From Mesorhizobium_B sp035998495 (lineage in GTDB: Bacteria; Pseudomonadota; Alphaproteobacteria; Rhizobiales; Rhizobiaceae), in NCBI GenBank assembly GCA_035998495.1, contig DASYHP010000036.1:1-64000 (forward strand): a stretch of DNA of 64,000 nt, read 5' to 3'. Made by a program: the position numbers and the translations under genes. The notes under the pieces were generated by a model, which had not been told where the DNA came from, searched no databases, and was given only the letters and a program-made list of their open reading frames with translations. Shown here piece by piece: positions 6,360 to 15,726 of the stretch (position 1 is the stretch's first letter; each line of letters begins with the position of its first letter).

Positions 6360-8369
6360 ATGATCGCACCTTCCGGCCCGCTCTTTCTGGGCCTCGACAC
6401 GGGCGGCACCTTCACCGACGCCGTCCTCTGGTCGGAGGAGGGGGGTGTCAGGGCCAAGGCCAAGGCGCTGACCACCCGCCACGACCTCGCGGTGGGCATT
6501 TCCGAGGCCGCCGACAAGGTGCTGGCGGCAGGGGGCGTTCCGCCCGAGGCGGTGAAACTCGTCTCCATGTCCACGACGCTGGCCACCAACGCGCTGGTGG
6601 AGGGCCAAGGCAACCGGGCGGCGCTGGTGATGATCGGCTTCGGCGAGGCCGACCTCGCCCGCGACGGCCTCGCCCAGGCCCTGGGGAGCGACCCCGTGGT
6701 GTTCTGCCCCGGCGGCCACGACGTCCACGGCAACCCGCGGCCCCTCGACCTTGGGCCGCTGGAAGAGGCGCTTCCCGGCCTCGCCAAAACCGTGTCCGGC
6801 TTCGCCGTCTGCGCCTATTTCGCGACGCGCAACCCCGCCCACGAGAATTCTGTGCGCGAAAAAATCCGCGAAAAAACGGGCCTGCCCGTCACCGCCAGCC
6901 ACGAGCTTTCGGCCAAGCTCGGCGGCCCCCGCCGCGCGCTCACCACGCTGCTCAACGCCCGCCTGGTCGGCATGATCGACCGGCTCGTCGCCGCGACCGA
7001 AGGCTTTCTGGCTGCCCGCGGCATCCGCGCGCCGCTGATGGTGGTGCGCGGCGACGGGGCGCTGGTCTCCGCCGGCTTCGCCCGCGCCCGCCCCATCGAG
7101 ACGATCCTGTCCGGCCCCGCCGCGTCGCTCGTCGGCGCGCGCGTGCTGACCGGCCTCGACGCCGCCATCGTTTCCGACATCGGCGGCACCACCACCGATG
7201 TCGCCGTGCTGGAGAACGGCCGTCCGCGGCTCGACCCGGACGGCGCGACCGTCGGCGGCTTCCGCACCATGGTCGAGGCTGTCGCCATGCGCACCACGGG
7301 CCTGGGCGGCGACTCCGAGGTCAGCCTGGAGGAGGGCGGGCTCGCGCCGAAGCTCAAGCTCGGTCCGCGCCGCCTCGTGCCGCTGTCGCTTCTGGGCGTG
7401 GCGCATGGCGCGTTCTTGCGCGAGCATCTTGAACGCCAGCTCCGCGCGCCCAATCCCGGCCGAATGGATGGCCGCTTCGCAGTCCGCACCGGCCTGCCCG
7501 AAAGCTTTTCCGCCGGCCTGAGCGCGGCTGAAGCGAAACTCTACCAGAGGATCGGCGCCGAGCCCCTGCCGCTCGACACGGGCCTTTCGTCCACCGCCCA
7601 GCTCGCCACGCTCGACCGGCTGGTGGCGCGCGGGCTCGTCCACCTCTGCGGCTTCACGCCCTCCGACGCGGCGCATGTCCTGAACCGCCAGTCCAACTGG
7701 AGCCGGGACACGGCGCTCTTGGGCGCGGAGCTCTTCGGCCGCAAGCGCGACGGCCGTGGCGCGCCCGTCGCCACAGGCGCCGAGGCGCTGGCCCACCGGG
7801 TGCTCGAGGCCGTCACGCGCGCGTCGGCCGAGGCCATCCTGGAAACGGCGCTCTTCGAGGACGGGTTCGATGGAAGGGAAATGCTGACCAGCCCCCTCGT
7901 GCAGCGGGCGCTGGACGGGCGGGGAGGGGTGTCGCGCCTGAGCCTTTCGCTCGACCGTCCGGTGGTGGGCTTGGGCGCCTCGGCCGGGCTCCACTATGCC
8001 GGCCTGCCCCGACTCCTCGGCGTGCCTTGCGAGGTGCCCACCGACGCCGACGTGGCCAACGCGCTGGGCGCGGTGGCGGGCCAGGTGAGGGTCAGCGCCG
8101 AGGCCGGCATCACCCAGCCGCAGGAAGGCGTTTTCCGCGTCGCCTCGGCGCGGGAGGTGCGGGATTTCTCCAGCGGTGCGGCGGCCTTGGAAGCGGCGGC
8201 CGAAGCGGTGCGCGGGCTGGCGGCCGAGAAGGCCGAGGCCGCCGGCGCGGACCGCGCCGAGATCGAGTTCTTCCGCGAAGAGGACTGGGCGACCGTCGAG
8301 GGCAAACGCATGCTGATCGCCGCCCGCGTGGTCGCGGTTGCCGCCGGCCGGCCGCGCATCGCCGCATGA
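6360..8369 (+). CDS. hydantoinase/oxoprolinase family protein
   Basis: A 669-residue ATP-dependent hydrolase of the HyuA/5-oxoprolinase type, which opens cyclic amides such as hydantoins or 5-oxoproline. The N-terminal nucleotide-binding motif LGLDTGGTFTDAVLW (residues about 9-23), STTLATNALVEG (about 71) and the actin-like-fold motif SDIGGTTTDVAVLENG (about 272) are all present. The ATG at 6360 places the first motif where the family has it; a longer frame upstream is not coding. No HyuB-type subunit lies next to it, so it is probably a stand-alone member whose substrate cannot be told from sequence. Cytoplasmic. Confidence 0.85.
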   Translation: MIAPSGPLFLGLDTGGTFTDAVLWSEEGGVRAKAKALTTRHDLAVGISEAADKVLAAGGVPPEAVKLVSMSTTLATNALVEGQGNRAALVMIGFGEADLARDGLAQALGSDPVVFCPGGHDVHGNPRPLDLGPLEEALPGLAKTVSGFAVCAYFATRNPAHENSVREKIREKTGLPVTASHELSAKLGGPRRALTTLLNARLVGMIDRLVAATEGFLAARGIRAPLMVVRGDGALVSAGFARARPIETILSGPAASLVGARVLTGLDAAIVSDIGGTTTDVAVLENGRPRLDPDGATVGGFRTMVEAVAMRTTGLGGDSEVSLEEGGLAPKLKLGPRRLVPLSLLGVAHGAFLREHLERQLRAPNPGRMDGRFAVRTGLPESFSAGLSAAEAKLYQRIGAEPLPLDTGLSSTAQLATLDRLVARGLVHLCGFTPSDAAHVLNRQSNWSRDTALLGAELFGRKRDGRGAPVATGAEALAHRVLEAVTRASAEAILETALFEDGFDGREMLTSPLVQRALDGRGGVSRLSLSLDRPVVGLGASAGLHYAGLPRLLGVPCEVPTDADVANALGAVAGQVRVSAEAGITQPQEGVFRVASAREVRDFSSGAAALEAAAEAVRGLAAEKAEAAGADRAEIEFFREEDWATVEGKRMLIAARVVAVAAGRPRIAA

Positions 8370-8451
8370 ACACCGCGCCGCCCGGCCGAATTGACCCACG
8401 CCGCGTCGCATGGAACAACCCCAGCCTTCCCGAGCCACGGAGCGAGCGCCC

Positions 8452-10623
8452 ATGACCGAACGCGTCCACCTTGCGAGCCTTCAGGTGGCGAACGAGCTGG
8501 CCCGCTTCGTGGAGGACGAGGCGCTGCCCGGCACGGGCATTGAGCCTGCTCGCTTCTGGGGCGAGCTTGCGGCGGCCTTGCGCGACCTCACGCCGAAGAA
8601 CCGGGCGCTGCTCGCCCGCCGCGACGAGCTCCAGGAACGGCTCGACCAATGGCACCGCGAGAACGGCGCGCCGGCGGATCTCGCCGCCTATGAGGCGTTC
8701 CTGCGGGAGATCGGCTACCTCGTGCCCGAAGGCCCACCCTTCACGGTCGCCACCGAGAACGTGGACGACGAGATCGCGCGCATGGCCGGCCCGCAGCTCG
8801 TCGTGCCCGTGATGAACGCGCGCTATGCGCTGAACGCCGCCAACGCCCGCTGGGGCTCGCTTTACGACGCGCTCTACGGCACCGATGTCATTTCCGAGGC
8901 GGAGGGTGCGCAAAAGGGAAGGGGCTACAACCCCGTCCGCGGTGAGAAGGTCGTGGCCTGGGCGCGCGCATTCCTCGACGAAGCCGCGCCGCTCGCAGGC
9001 GCAAGCTGGCGCGATGCCAGGGGCGTGGCGGTCGAGAACGGCGGTCTGCTGGTCCGAACGGATGCAGGCCCGCAACGGCTTGCCGACGAAAACGCCTTCG
9101 CGGGCTATCTCGGCGGGCCCGAACAGCCCAGCCAGATCCTGCTCAAGCATAACGGCCTGGGCGTCGAAGTCCTATTCGACAAGGAGTCCCCCATCGGCAA
9201 GGCCGACCGCGCCGGCATCTCGGATGTCTGGCTCGAAGCCGCGCTCACCACGATCATGGACTGCGAGGATTCCGTCGCGGCCGTGGACGCCGAGGACAAG
9301 GTGCTGGTTTACCGCAACTGGCTCGGCCTGATGAAGGGCGACCTCACCGAGGAGGTCGCCAAGGGCGGAAAGACCTTCACCCGAAAGCTCAATCCCGACC
9401 TCGATTATCGCGCGCCCGCAGGGTCCACCTTTCCGCTGCGTTGCCGCTCGCTCATGCTCGTGCGCAATGTCGGGCATCTGATGACCACGCCTGCCATGCT
9501 CGACGCGGACGGCGACGAGGCGCCGGAAGGCATTCTCGACGCGTTTGTCACCGCGCTTTGCGCGCTTCACGACGTCGGTCCGGACGGCCGCCGCATGAAC
9601 TCGCGAACCGGCTCGGTCTATATCGTGAAGCCCAAGATGCACGGGCCGGACGAGGTCGCCTTCGCGAGCGAGTTGTTCTCGCGCGTCGAGGATGCGCTGA
9701 ACCTCCCCCGGGACACGCTCAAGATGGGCATCATGGACGAGGAGCGGCGCACGACCCTGAACCTCAAGGCGTGCATCCGCCAAGCCGCCTCCCGCGTCTT
9801 CTTCATCAACACGGGCTTTCTGGACCGCACAGGGGACGAGATCCATTCGAGCATGGAAGCCGGCCCGATGATCCGCAAGGGTGACATGAAGCAATCCTCC
9901 TGGATCAAGGCCTATGAGGACAACAATGTCGATGTGGGCCTCGAATGCGGGCTGGCCGGCCGCGCCCAGATCGGCAAGGGCATGTGGGCCATGCCCGACA
10001 TGATGGCGGCCATGCTCGAGCAGAAGATCGCACATTTGCGGGCCGGCGCCTCCACGGCCTGGGTGCCCTCGCCCACGGCCGCCACGCTGCACGCCGTCCA
10101 TTATCACCGCGTCGATGTGTGGGATGTCCAGGCCGCTCTCGCCAAGCGCCCGAAAGCCAAGCTGCACGACATCTTGTCCGTGCCGGTGGCGGTGCGGCCC
10201 AATTGGACGCCGGAGGAGGTGCAGCGCGAGCTCGACAACAACGCGCAGAGCATCCTGGGCTATGTCGTGCGCTGGATCGATGGCGGCGTCGGCTGCTCGA
10301 AAGTGCCTGACATCGACGATGTCGCGCTCATGGAGGACAGGGCCACGCTGCGCATCTCGTCTCAGGCCATCGCCAACTGGCTGGAGCACGGGGTCTGCAC
10401 GCAGCACCAGGTGATCGAAACCATGAAGCGTATGGCCACCGTGGTGGACCGCCAGAACGCGGCCGACCCGCTCTATCGCCCCATGGCGCCCGACTTCGAC
10501 GACTCGGTCGCCTTCCAGGCGGCGTGCGACCTCGTCCTGCAGGGGCGCCAGCAGCCCAACGGCTACACCGAGCCGATCCTCCACCGTCGCCGGCTGGAGC
10601 GGAAGGCGGCGGACGCGGCCTGA
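8452..10623 (+). CDS. glcB: malate synthase G
   Basis: A 723-residue enzyme that condenses glyoxylate with acetyl-CoA to form malate. Length matches the G form, much longer than malate synthase A. Recognisable blocks are MDCEDSVAAVDAEDKV near residue 268, KMGIMDEERRTTLN near 424 with the Mg-binding Glu, and a C-terminal LEHGVCTQHQVIETMKRM. The start at 8452 (MTERVHLASLQV) is chosen over an upstream ATG at 8410 because it matches the family N terminus. No isocitrate lyase gene is near, so it may serve glycolate/glyoxylate use as well as the glyoxylate shunt. Confidence 0.95.
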   Translation: MTERVHLASLQVANELARFVEDEALPGTGIEPARFWGELAAALRDLTPKNRALLARRDELQERLDQWHRENGAPADLAAYEAFLREIGYLVPEGPPFTVATENVDDEIARMAGPQLVVPVMNARYALNAANARWGSLYDALYGTDVISEAEGAQKGRGYNPVRGEKVVAWARAFLDEAAPLAGASWRDARGVAVENGGLLVRTDAGPQRLADENAFAGYLGGPEQPSQILLKHNGLGVEVLFDKESPIGKADRAGISDVWLEAALTTIMDCEDSVAAVDAEDKVLVYRNWLGLMKGDLTEEVAKGGKTFTRKLNPDLDYRAPAGSTFPLRCRSLMLVRNVGHLMTTPAMLDADGDEAPEGILDAFVTALCALHDVGPDGRRMNSRTGSVYIVKPKMHGPDEVAFASELFSRVEDALNLPRDTLKMGIMDEERRTTLNLKACIRQAASRVFFINTGFLDRTGDEIHSSMEAGPMIRKGDMKQSSWIKAYEDNNVDVGLECGLAGRAQIGKGMWAMPDMMAAMLEQKIAHLRAGASTAWVPSPTAATLHAVHYHRVDVWDVQAALAKRPKAKLHDILSVPVAVRPNWTPEEVQRELDNNAQSILGYVVRWIDGGVGCSKVPDIDDVALMEDRATLRISSQAIANWLEHGVCTQHQVIETMKRMATVVDRQNAADPLYRPMAPDFDDSVAFQAACDLVLQGRQQPNGYTEPILHRRRLERKAADAA

Positions 10624-10649
10624 AAGCGTCGCCCCGACGATCCGCTCAG

Positions 10650-11333
10650 GTGACGCTCGTTCTCGCCATCGACACCGCGGCCGACCGCGCCGCCGCGGCC
10701 GTCCTCGACGCGTCCGAGGGGCGCGAGCCCGGCCGCGCGGTGGAGGTCATGGCGACGGGCCACGCCGAGCGCCTGATGGCCGTGATTGCCGAGGCCCTGC
10801 GGCAGGCAGGCGTGGGCTATGCCGATCTGGGGCGGATCGCCGTGTCGGTGGGCCCCGGCTCGTTTACCGGCGTGCGGGTGGGCGTCGCCACGGGGCGGGG
10901 GCTGGCGCTCGCCCTGAGCGTTCCGGCCGTGGGCGTGTCCACCCTGGAGGCGCTGGCGGCGGAGGCCCGAAGCCAGACCGCTTCCGCGCATCCCGTGCTG
11001 ACGGCGCTCGACGGCGGTCGCGACACGGTGTTCGCCGCGGCGTTCGACGAGGAGGGCGCGGTGCTGCGCGAACCCACGGCGGTCGGCCTGGAGGAGGCCG
11101 TCGCCTGGGCTCGCGAGATCAGGCCGATCCTGGCGGGAACGGCCGCCGCCCGGCTCGCCGCCGCCCTGCCGGACTTGGCCTTGCCGGTCGGGCCGCAAGC
11201 GCCGACCGCCGACATCGCCGTCTTCGCGCTTCTGGGCGCGGCGAAGTCGGTTCACGGCAAGCCGAAACCCCTTTACCTGCGCCCGCCCGATGCCAAGCCG
11301 CAGGCGGGCTTCATCCTTCCCCGGCGGGCCTGA
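10650..11333 (+). CDS. tsaB: tRNA t6A biosynthesis protein TsaB
   Basis: A 227-residue paralogue of the ASKHA-fold TsaD. TsaB works with TsaD, TsaE and TsaC to place N6-threonylcarbamoyl on A37 of ANN-decoding tRNAs. The N terminus LVLAIDTAADRAAAAVLD and the block GPGSFTGVRVGVATGRGLA (near residue 69) are diagnostic. GTG 10650 is the start that puts the first strand at the N terminus. The stop shares a base with the rimI start, a very common pair. tsaB, rimI and plsC run on together, and miaB, another A37 modification gene, follows. Confidence 0.9.
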   Translation: MTLVLAIDTAADRAAAAVLDASEGREPGRAVEVMATGHAERLMAVIAEALRQAGVGYADLGRIAVSVGPGSFTGVRVGVATGRGLALALSVPAVGVSTLEALAAEARSQTASAHPVLTALDGGRDTVFAAAFDEEGAVLREPTAVGLEEAVAWAREIRPILAGTAAARLAAALPDLALPVGPQAPTADIAVFALLGAAKSVHGKPKPLYLRPPDAKPQAGFILPRRA

Positions 11334-11815
11334 TGCGGCTGCCCCTTCGCTTTCAGAAACCCTTTGTGGTCGAGCCGCTCGGACCCGACGACGCGGAGAC
11401 CATGTCGCACGTCCATGCGGAAGGCTTCGCTCGCGCCTGGGGGCCGCACGAGTTCGCCGAGCTCATGGAACAGCGCACGGTGTTCGGCTACGCCGCGCGA
11501 AAGGAGGGCGACCGCGAGCTTCTGGGCTTCGTTCTCGCGCGGCTGGCGGCGGGAGAGGGCGAAATCCTGACGATCGCGGTCAAGGGCGCCTGCCGGGGCC
11601 GCGGGCTGGGCTGGCTCCTCATGGACGCCGTGCTGCGCGCGCTTCACCGCGAGCGCGCCGAGGCGCTGTTTCTGGAGGTGGACGAGAACAACGGCCCAGC
11701 CGTCCGCCTCTACCGCCGCTTGGGCTTTCACGTCGTGGGCCAAAGGCCGCGCTACTACCGGGAGAACCAGGGCCAGCCGACCAACGCCCTCGTCATGCGC
11801 CGGGACCTGTCCTGA
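11333..11815 (+). CDS. rimI: ribosomal protein S18 alanine N-acetyltransferase
   Basis: A 160-residue GNAT-family acetyltransferase. The acetyl-CoA pyrophosphate loop reads VKGACRGRGLGWLLMDAVL (residues about 83-101), and the C-terminal block has LEVDENNGPAVRLYRRLGF, as in RimI. It overlaps the tsaB stop (TGATG), which supports translational coupling. RimI acetylates the N terminus of S18, although alphaproteobacterial RimI proteins may have wider substrates. The N-terminal 15 or so residues are longer than in E. coli RimI. Confidence 0.85.
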   Translation: MRLPLRFQKPFVVEPLGPDDAETMSHVHAEGFARAWGPHEFAELMEQRTVFGYAARKEGDRELLGFVLARLAAGEGEILTIAVKGACRGRGLGWLLMDAVLRALHRERAEALFLEVDENNGPAVRLYRRLGFHVVGQRPRYYRENQGQPTNALVMRRDLS

Positions 11816-11826
11816 GCGCGCGGGTC

Positions 11827-12690
11827 ATGCGCGGCGCCGTCCGCCTCTCGGCCACGCTTCTGGCGGTCCTCGCCGCCGCGCTTGTGCTCGTGCCGCCGCT
11901 CGTGCTCGCCGCCCGGACGGACTGGTTCCCGCCCGGCGCCGTTTCCAAGCTTTGGTATCGAGCAGCACTCCGGGCGCTGGGCTGGCGCGTGCGGGTGGAA
12001 GGCCGGCTGCCGCCGGCCCGGCCGCTCCTGATCGTCGCCAACCACGTGTCCTGGGCCGACATCCTGGTGCTCGGCGCGCAGGGCGAATTGAGCTTCGTCG
12101 CCAAGAGCGAGGTGGCGTCCTGGCCCGTGATCGGCTGGCTCGCCAGGCTGCAGAACGCCTTGTTCGTGGACCGGGAGCGCCGCCGCGCGTCCGGCGAACA
12201 GGCCCATGCCGTGGCCGGCCGTCTGGCTGAGGATGCCGCCGTGGTGTTGTTCGCCGAAGGCACCACGGGCGACGGCAATCTCCTGCTGCCCTTCAAGAGC
12301 ACCCTGTTCGGCGCGCTGAAGGTCTCGGCGCGGAACGGCGACCGTCCGGTGACGGTGCAGCCGGCGGCCGTCGCCTACACGAAACTTTACGGCGTGCCGC
12401 TGGGTCGGCCGGAGCGCGGCATCGCCTCCTGGATCGGCGACCGCTCGCTCGGGCATCACCTGTGGCTGCTCGCCCGGCATGGGCCGCTCGACGTCGTGCT
12501 GAGTTTCGGCGAGCCTTTCGCGGCGGATATCGGTCACGGTCGCAAGGAACTGGCGCGGCGATGCGAGGCCGAGGTGCGCCGCCTGGCCGTAGAGGCGCTG
12601 CGCGGCGAGGCGCAACCCGCAACCGCGGCAAGTCACGATCTGCGGGAATCCCGACATATGAGGGTTCAAGCCGGATCGAAAAGCCTTTAA
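11827..12690 (+). CDS. plsC: 1-acyl-sn-glycerol-3-phosphate acyltransferase (PlsC-like)
   Basis: A 287-residue membrane acyltransferase that adds the second acyl chain to lysophosphatidic acid. A hydrophobic N-terminal segment (residues about 7-29) is followed by the acyltransferase motif NHVSWAD (His-x4-Asp) near residue 77 and the substrate motif FAEGTTGDG near residue 142. ATG 11827 lies 11 bases after rimI. The frame upstream overlaps rimI and is not coding. In rhizobia several plsC-like genes, including olsA-type enzymes for ornithine lipid, are known, so the exact lipid substrate is open. The C-terminal 40 residues are polar and poorly conserved. Confidence 0.85.
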   Translation: MRGAVRLSATLLAVLAAALVLVPPLVLAARTDWFPPGAVSKLWYRAALRALGWRVRVEGRLPPARPLLIVANHVSWADILVLGAQGELSFVAKSEVASWPVIGWLARLQNALFVDRERRRASGEQAHAVAGRLAEDAAVVLFAEGTTGDGNLLLPFKSTLFGALKVSARNGDRPVTVQPAAVAYTKLYGVPLGRPERGIASWIGDRSLGHHLWLLARHGPLDVVLSFGEPFAADIGHGRKELARRCEAEVRRLAVEALRGEAQPATAASHDLRESRHMRVQAGSKSL

Positions 12691-12701
12691 AAGCACCCGC
12701 C

Positions 12702-14093
12702 ATGGAAAACGTGAGAGAACAGCGCAGCAGGACCGCGCCCGCGTCGGAGCCCGCCGGCAAGAAGGTCTTTCTCAAGACCTATGGCTGCCAGATGAATGTC
12801 TACGACTCCCAGCGCATGGGCGACGCGCTCTCGCGCGAGGGCTTTGCCGCGACCGAGCGGATCGAGGACGCCGACCTGATCCTGCTCAACACCTGCCACA
12901 TCCGGGAAAAGGCGGCCGAAAAGGTCTATTCGGAACTCGGCCGCATCCGGAAACTCAAGCGCGAGCGGGAGGGCCGCGGCCTGGAGACGCTGGTGGGCGT
13001 CGCCGGCTGCGTGGCGCAGGCGGAAGGCTCGGAGATCATCCGCCGCGCGCCGCTTGTCGATTTCGTGATCGGCCCGCAGACCTACCACCATCTGCCCGAG
13101 GCGCTCGGACGCGCGAGGGCGGGCGAGAAGGTCGTGGCGACCGAGTTCGGCGCCGACAGCAAGTTCGACCACCTGCCGCCCACGAAAGCCGCGCCGACCC
13201 GCGCCCGGGGCGTCACTGCCTTCCTCACGGTCCAGGAAGGCTGCGACAAGTTCTGCACCTTCTGTGTCGTGCCCTATACCCGCGGCGCGGAAGCCTCGCG
13301 GCCCGTTTCGGCAATCGTCGCGGAAGCCGAGCGGCTGGCCGAAGCCGGTGTGCGCGAGATCACGCTGCTCGGCCAGAACGTCAACGCCTGGACAGCCGAA
13401 GGGCCGGACGGCAAGCCTTGGGGCCTCGGCCGCCTTCTGCACCGGCTGGCGGAGATCCCCGGGGTCGCGCGGCTTCGCTACACCACGAGCCACCCGCGCG
13501 ACATGGACGACGCGCTGATCGCCGCCCATCGCGACCTGCCCGCGCTGATGCCCTATCTTCACCTCCCCGCGCAGTCGGGGTCGGACCGCGTGCTGAAGGC
13601 CATGAACCGCCGCCATAGGGCCGCCGACTATCTCAGGCTCGTGGAGCGCATCGTGGAGGCCCGGCCCGACATCGCGCTGTCCGGCGACTTCATCGTCGGC
13701 TTTCCCGGCGAGACGGACGAGGATTTCGCCGCCACGCTGGGCATCGTGGAGGCGGTGGGCTATGCCCAGGCCTTCACCTTCAAATACTCGCCCCGGCCCG
13801 GCACGCCCGCCGCCGACCTCACGGAGCAGGTTCCCGAGCCTGTGAAGGACGAGCGGCTGCAGCGCCTTCAGGCGCTCGTGAACGCTCAGGCGCAAGCCTT
13901 TGCCCGAAGCCTCGTCGGCCGCGACATGGACCTTTTGATTGAGAAGCCCGGCCGCCTCCCGGAGCAGATGGTGGGCCGCTCCCCCTGGCTTCAGCCGGTG
14001 ATCGTCCCCATTTCGGTGGGCCAGGTCGGCGAAATCCGCCCCGTGCGCGTTACGGAAGCGGGAAGCCACACCCTCCGGGCGGAAGCCGCTTGA
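12702..14093 (+). CDS. miaB: tRNA-2-methylthio-N6-isopentenyladenosine37 synthase
   Basis: A 463-residue radical SAM methylthiotransferase that adds the 2-methylthio group to i6A37 of tRNA. The N-terminal UPF0004 domain has the three cluster cysteines (KTYGCQMN, LNTCHIREKA, VAGCVAQ). The radical SAM motif EGCDKFCTFCVVPYTRG is near residue 180, and a C-terminal TRAM-like region follows. The ATG at 12702 lies 11 bases after plsC, and about 20 extra residues precede the first conserved strand. Together with tsaB upstream, two modifications of position 37 are encoded in one run of genes. Confidence 0.95.
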   Translation: MENVREQRSRTAPASEPAGKKVFLKTYGCQMNVYDSQRMGDALSREGFAATERIEDADLILLNTCHIREKAAEKVYSELGRIRKLKREREGRGLETLVGVAGCVAQAEGSEIIRRAPLVDFVIGPQTYHHLPEALGRARAGEKVVATEFGADSKFDHLPPTKAAPTRARGVTAFLTVQEGCDKFCTFCVVPYTRGAEASRPVSAIVAEAERLAEAGVREITLLGQNVNAWTAEGPDGKPWGLGRLLHRLAEIPGVARLRYTTSHPRDMDDALIAAHRDLPALMPYLHLPAQSGSDRVLKAMNRRHRAADYLRLVERIVEARPDIALSGDFIVGFPGETDEDFAATLGIVEAVGYAQAFTFKYSPRPGTPAADLTEQVPEPVKDERLQRLQALVNAQAQAFARSLVGRDMDLLIEKPGRLPEQMVGRSPWLQPVIVPISVGQVGEIRPVRVTEAGSHTLRAEAA

Positions 14094-14118
14094 GAGGCAT
14101 CATTCCAAGGAGTTCCGC

Positions 14119-15165
14119 TTGAGCGGCACAGTGGACGTCAAAATACCGGCCGCCGGCGCGTCGGACATGACGCATGTCGTGCTCACCTTCGACAACAACA
14201 AGCTGGCCAGCGCCCTTTACGGCCAGTTCGACGAGAACCTGGCGCGGCTCGAGCAGAAGCTGAACGTGGACATCCGCTCGCGCGGCAACCAGCTCACCAT
14301 CCGCGGCAATGCGGTGGCGGCCGAGCAGGCGCGCCGAGCGCTCGACCATCTCTACGGCATCCTGCAGAAGGGTGCCGACATCGCGCCCTCCGACGTGGAC
14401 GGGGCCGTGCGCATGGCGCTCGCCGCGGACGATCAGCTCACTTTGCCCACGCTGGAGAAGAAGGGCCGCATGGCGGCCGCCCAGATCGCCACGCGCAAGC
14501 GCACGATCTATGCCCGCTCGCTCAACCAGGACGCCTATATGCGCGCGCTGGAGCGCTCGGAACTGGTGCTCGGCATCGGCCCCGCGGGCACGGGAAAAAC
14601 CTATCTCGCGGTGGCGCATGCCGCCCAACTGCTTGAGCGCGGCATGGTGGAGCGCATCATCCTGTCGCGGCCGGCCGTCGAGGCGGGCGAGCGGCTGGGC
14701 TTTTTGCCCGGCGACATGAAGGAGAAGGTCGACCCTTACTTGCGCCCGCTCTACGATGCGCTCTACGACATGATGCCGGCCGACAAGGTCGAGCGGGCGA
14801 TCACCGCAGAGGTCATCGAGATCGCGCCGCTCGCCTTCATGCGCGGGCGCACGCTGGCCCATGCCGCGGTGATCCTGGACGAGGCGCAGAACACCACGCC
14901 CATGCAGATGAAGATGTTCTTGACGCGGCTCGGCGAAGGCTCGCGCATGATCGTCACGGGCGATCCCACCCAGATCGACCTGCCCTCCAACACCCGCTCG
15001 GGTCTCGTTGAAGCCCTGCGTGTGCTCGACGGCGTGCCGGGCGTGGTCACCGTGCGCTTCAACGACAAGGACGTGGTGCGCCATCCGCTGGTGGCCGAGA
15101 TCGTGCAGGCCTATGACCGCGACGCGCGCATCGCCCGCGGCGTGGCGGTGGACGAGCCGGATTGA
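14119..15165 (+). CDS. phoH: PhoH-like P-loop ATPase
   Basis: A 348-residue PhoH/YbeZ-type ATPase, likely an RNA-associated helicase-like enzyme that works with YbeY. Walker A is GPAGTGKTYLAVAHA (near residue 155) and Walker B is AVILDEAQNTT (near residue 251); a KH-like N-terminal part precedes them. TTG 14119 is the start, supported by AAGGAG eight bases upstream. ybeY starts four bases after the stop, the conserved phoH-ybeY-corC-lnt arrangement. In this setting the gene is a ribosome-maturation ATPase and not a phosphate-starvation gene. Confidence 0.9.
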   Translation: MSGTVDVKIPAAGASDMTHVVLTFDNNKLASALYGQFDENLARLEQKLNVDIRSRGNQLTIRGNAVAAEQARRALDHLYGILQKGADIAPSDVDGAVRMALAADDQLTLPTLEKKGRMAAAQIATRKRTIYARSLNQDAYMRALERSELVLGIGPAGTGKTYLAVAHAAQLLERGMVERIILSRPAVEAGERLGFLPGDMKEKVDPYLRPLYDALYDMMPADKVERAITAEVIEIAPLAFMRGRTLAHAAVILDEAQNTTPMQMKMFLTRLGEGSRMIVTGDPTQIDLPSNTRSGLVEALRVLDGVPGVVTVRFNDKDVVRHPLVAEIVQAYDRDARIARGVAVDEPD

Positions 15166-15168
15166 GCC

Positions 15169-15726
15169 ATGCTCGCGGCCTTTCCGCAATCGGGTGACGC
15201 GCCGGCCCTTGAGCTGGAAATCCTCTCCGTCGGTCCGCTCGGCATCGAGCTCAGGGTCGAGGGCGTCGGCTGGCCCGACCCGGCCCGGCTCGCGACTCTT
15301 GCGGAGCAGGCGATCGGCGCCGTGCTTGCGGAGACGCAGGCGCAAGGCGCGCCGGGCGCGGAGCTCTCGATCCTCTTTTCCGACGACGCCCATGTGCGGG
15401 CGCTGAACGCCCGCTGGCGCGGGGTGGACAAGCCCACCAACGTCCTGTCCTTCCCGCTCATGGCGCTCGCGCCGGGCGCCCCGCTTCCGCCGGTTTTGGG
15501 CGACATCGTGCTCGCGGCCGAAACCGTGGCGCGGGAGGCGGCAATGGAAGGCAAGCCGCCGGAGCACCATGTCCTGCACCTGCTCGTCCACGGTCTCCTG
15601 CACCTGATGGGCCATGACCATCGCCACGACGACGAGGCGGAAGCGATGGAGAACCTCGAGCGCCGGACGCTCGCCCGCCTCGCCATTCCCGACCCCTATT
15701 CGGAAGCTTCTTCAGTCAGGCCATGA
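15169..15726 (+). CDS. ybeY: endoribonuclease YbeY, 16S rRNA maturation
   Basis: A 185-residue single-strand endoribonuclease needed for 16S rRNA 3' maturation and ribosome quality control. The zinc site HGLLHLMGHDH (three His) lies near residues 141-151, and the preceding NARWRGVDKPTNVLSF block is also conserved. The N-terminal 60 residues are longer than in E. coli, as is usual in alphaproteobacteria. Its stop overlaps the start of the CorC-like gene (ATGA), consistent with one operon from phoH onward. Confidence 0.93.
   Translation: MLAAFPQSGDAPALELEILSVGPLGIELRVEGVGWPDPARLATLAEQAIGAVLAETQAQGAPGAELSILFSDDAHVRALNARWRGVDKPTNVLSFPLMALAPGAPLPPVLGDIVLAAETVAREAAMEGKPPEHHVLHLLVHGLLHLMGHDHRHDDEAEAMENLERRTLARLAIPDPYSEASSVRP

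Noticed and set aside
6318..8453. A 711-codon antisense open frame across the hydantoinase gene.
   Set aside because: It is rich in Gly, Ala, Arg and His with no domain, and the sense frame has clear motifs. High-GC genes produce such shadows.
9172..10584. A 470-codon antisense frame in malate synthase G.
   Set aside because: The sense strand encodes an intact, full-length enzyme with conserved motifs; the antisense peptide has none.
14050..15627. A 525-codon antisense frame across phoH and ybeY.
   Set aside because: It spans two genes with clear functions and has low-complexity His/Arg-rich composition.
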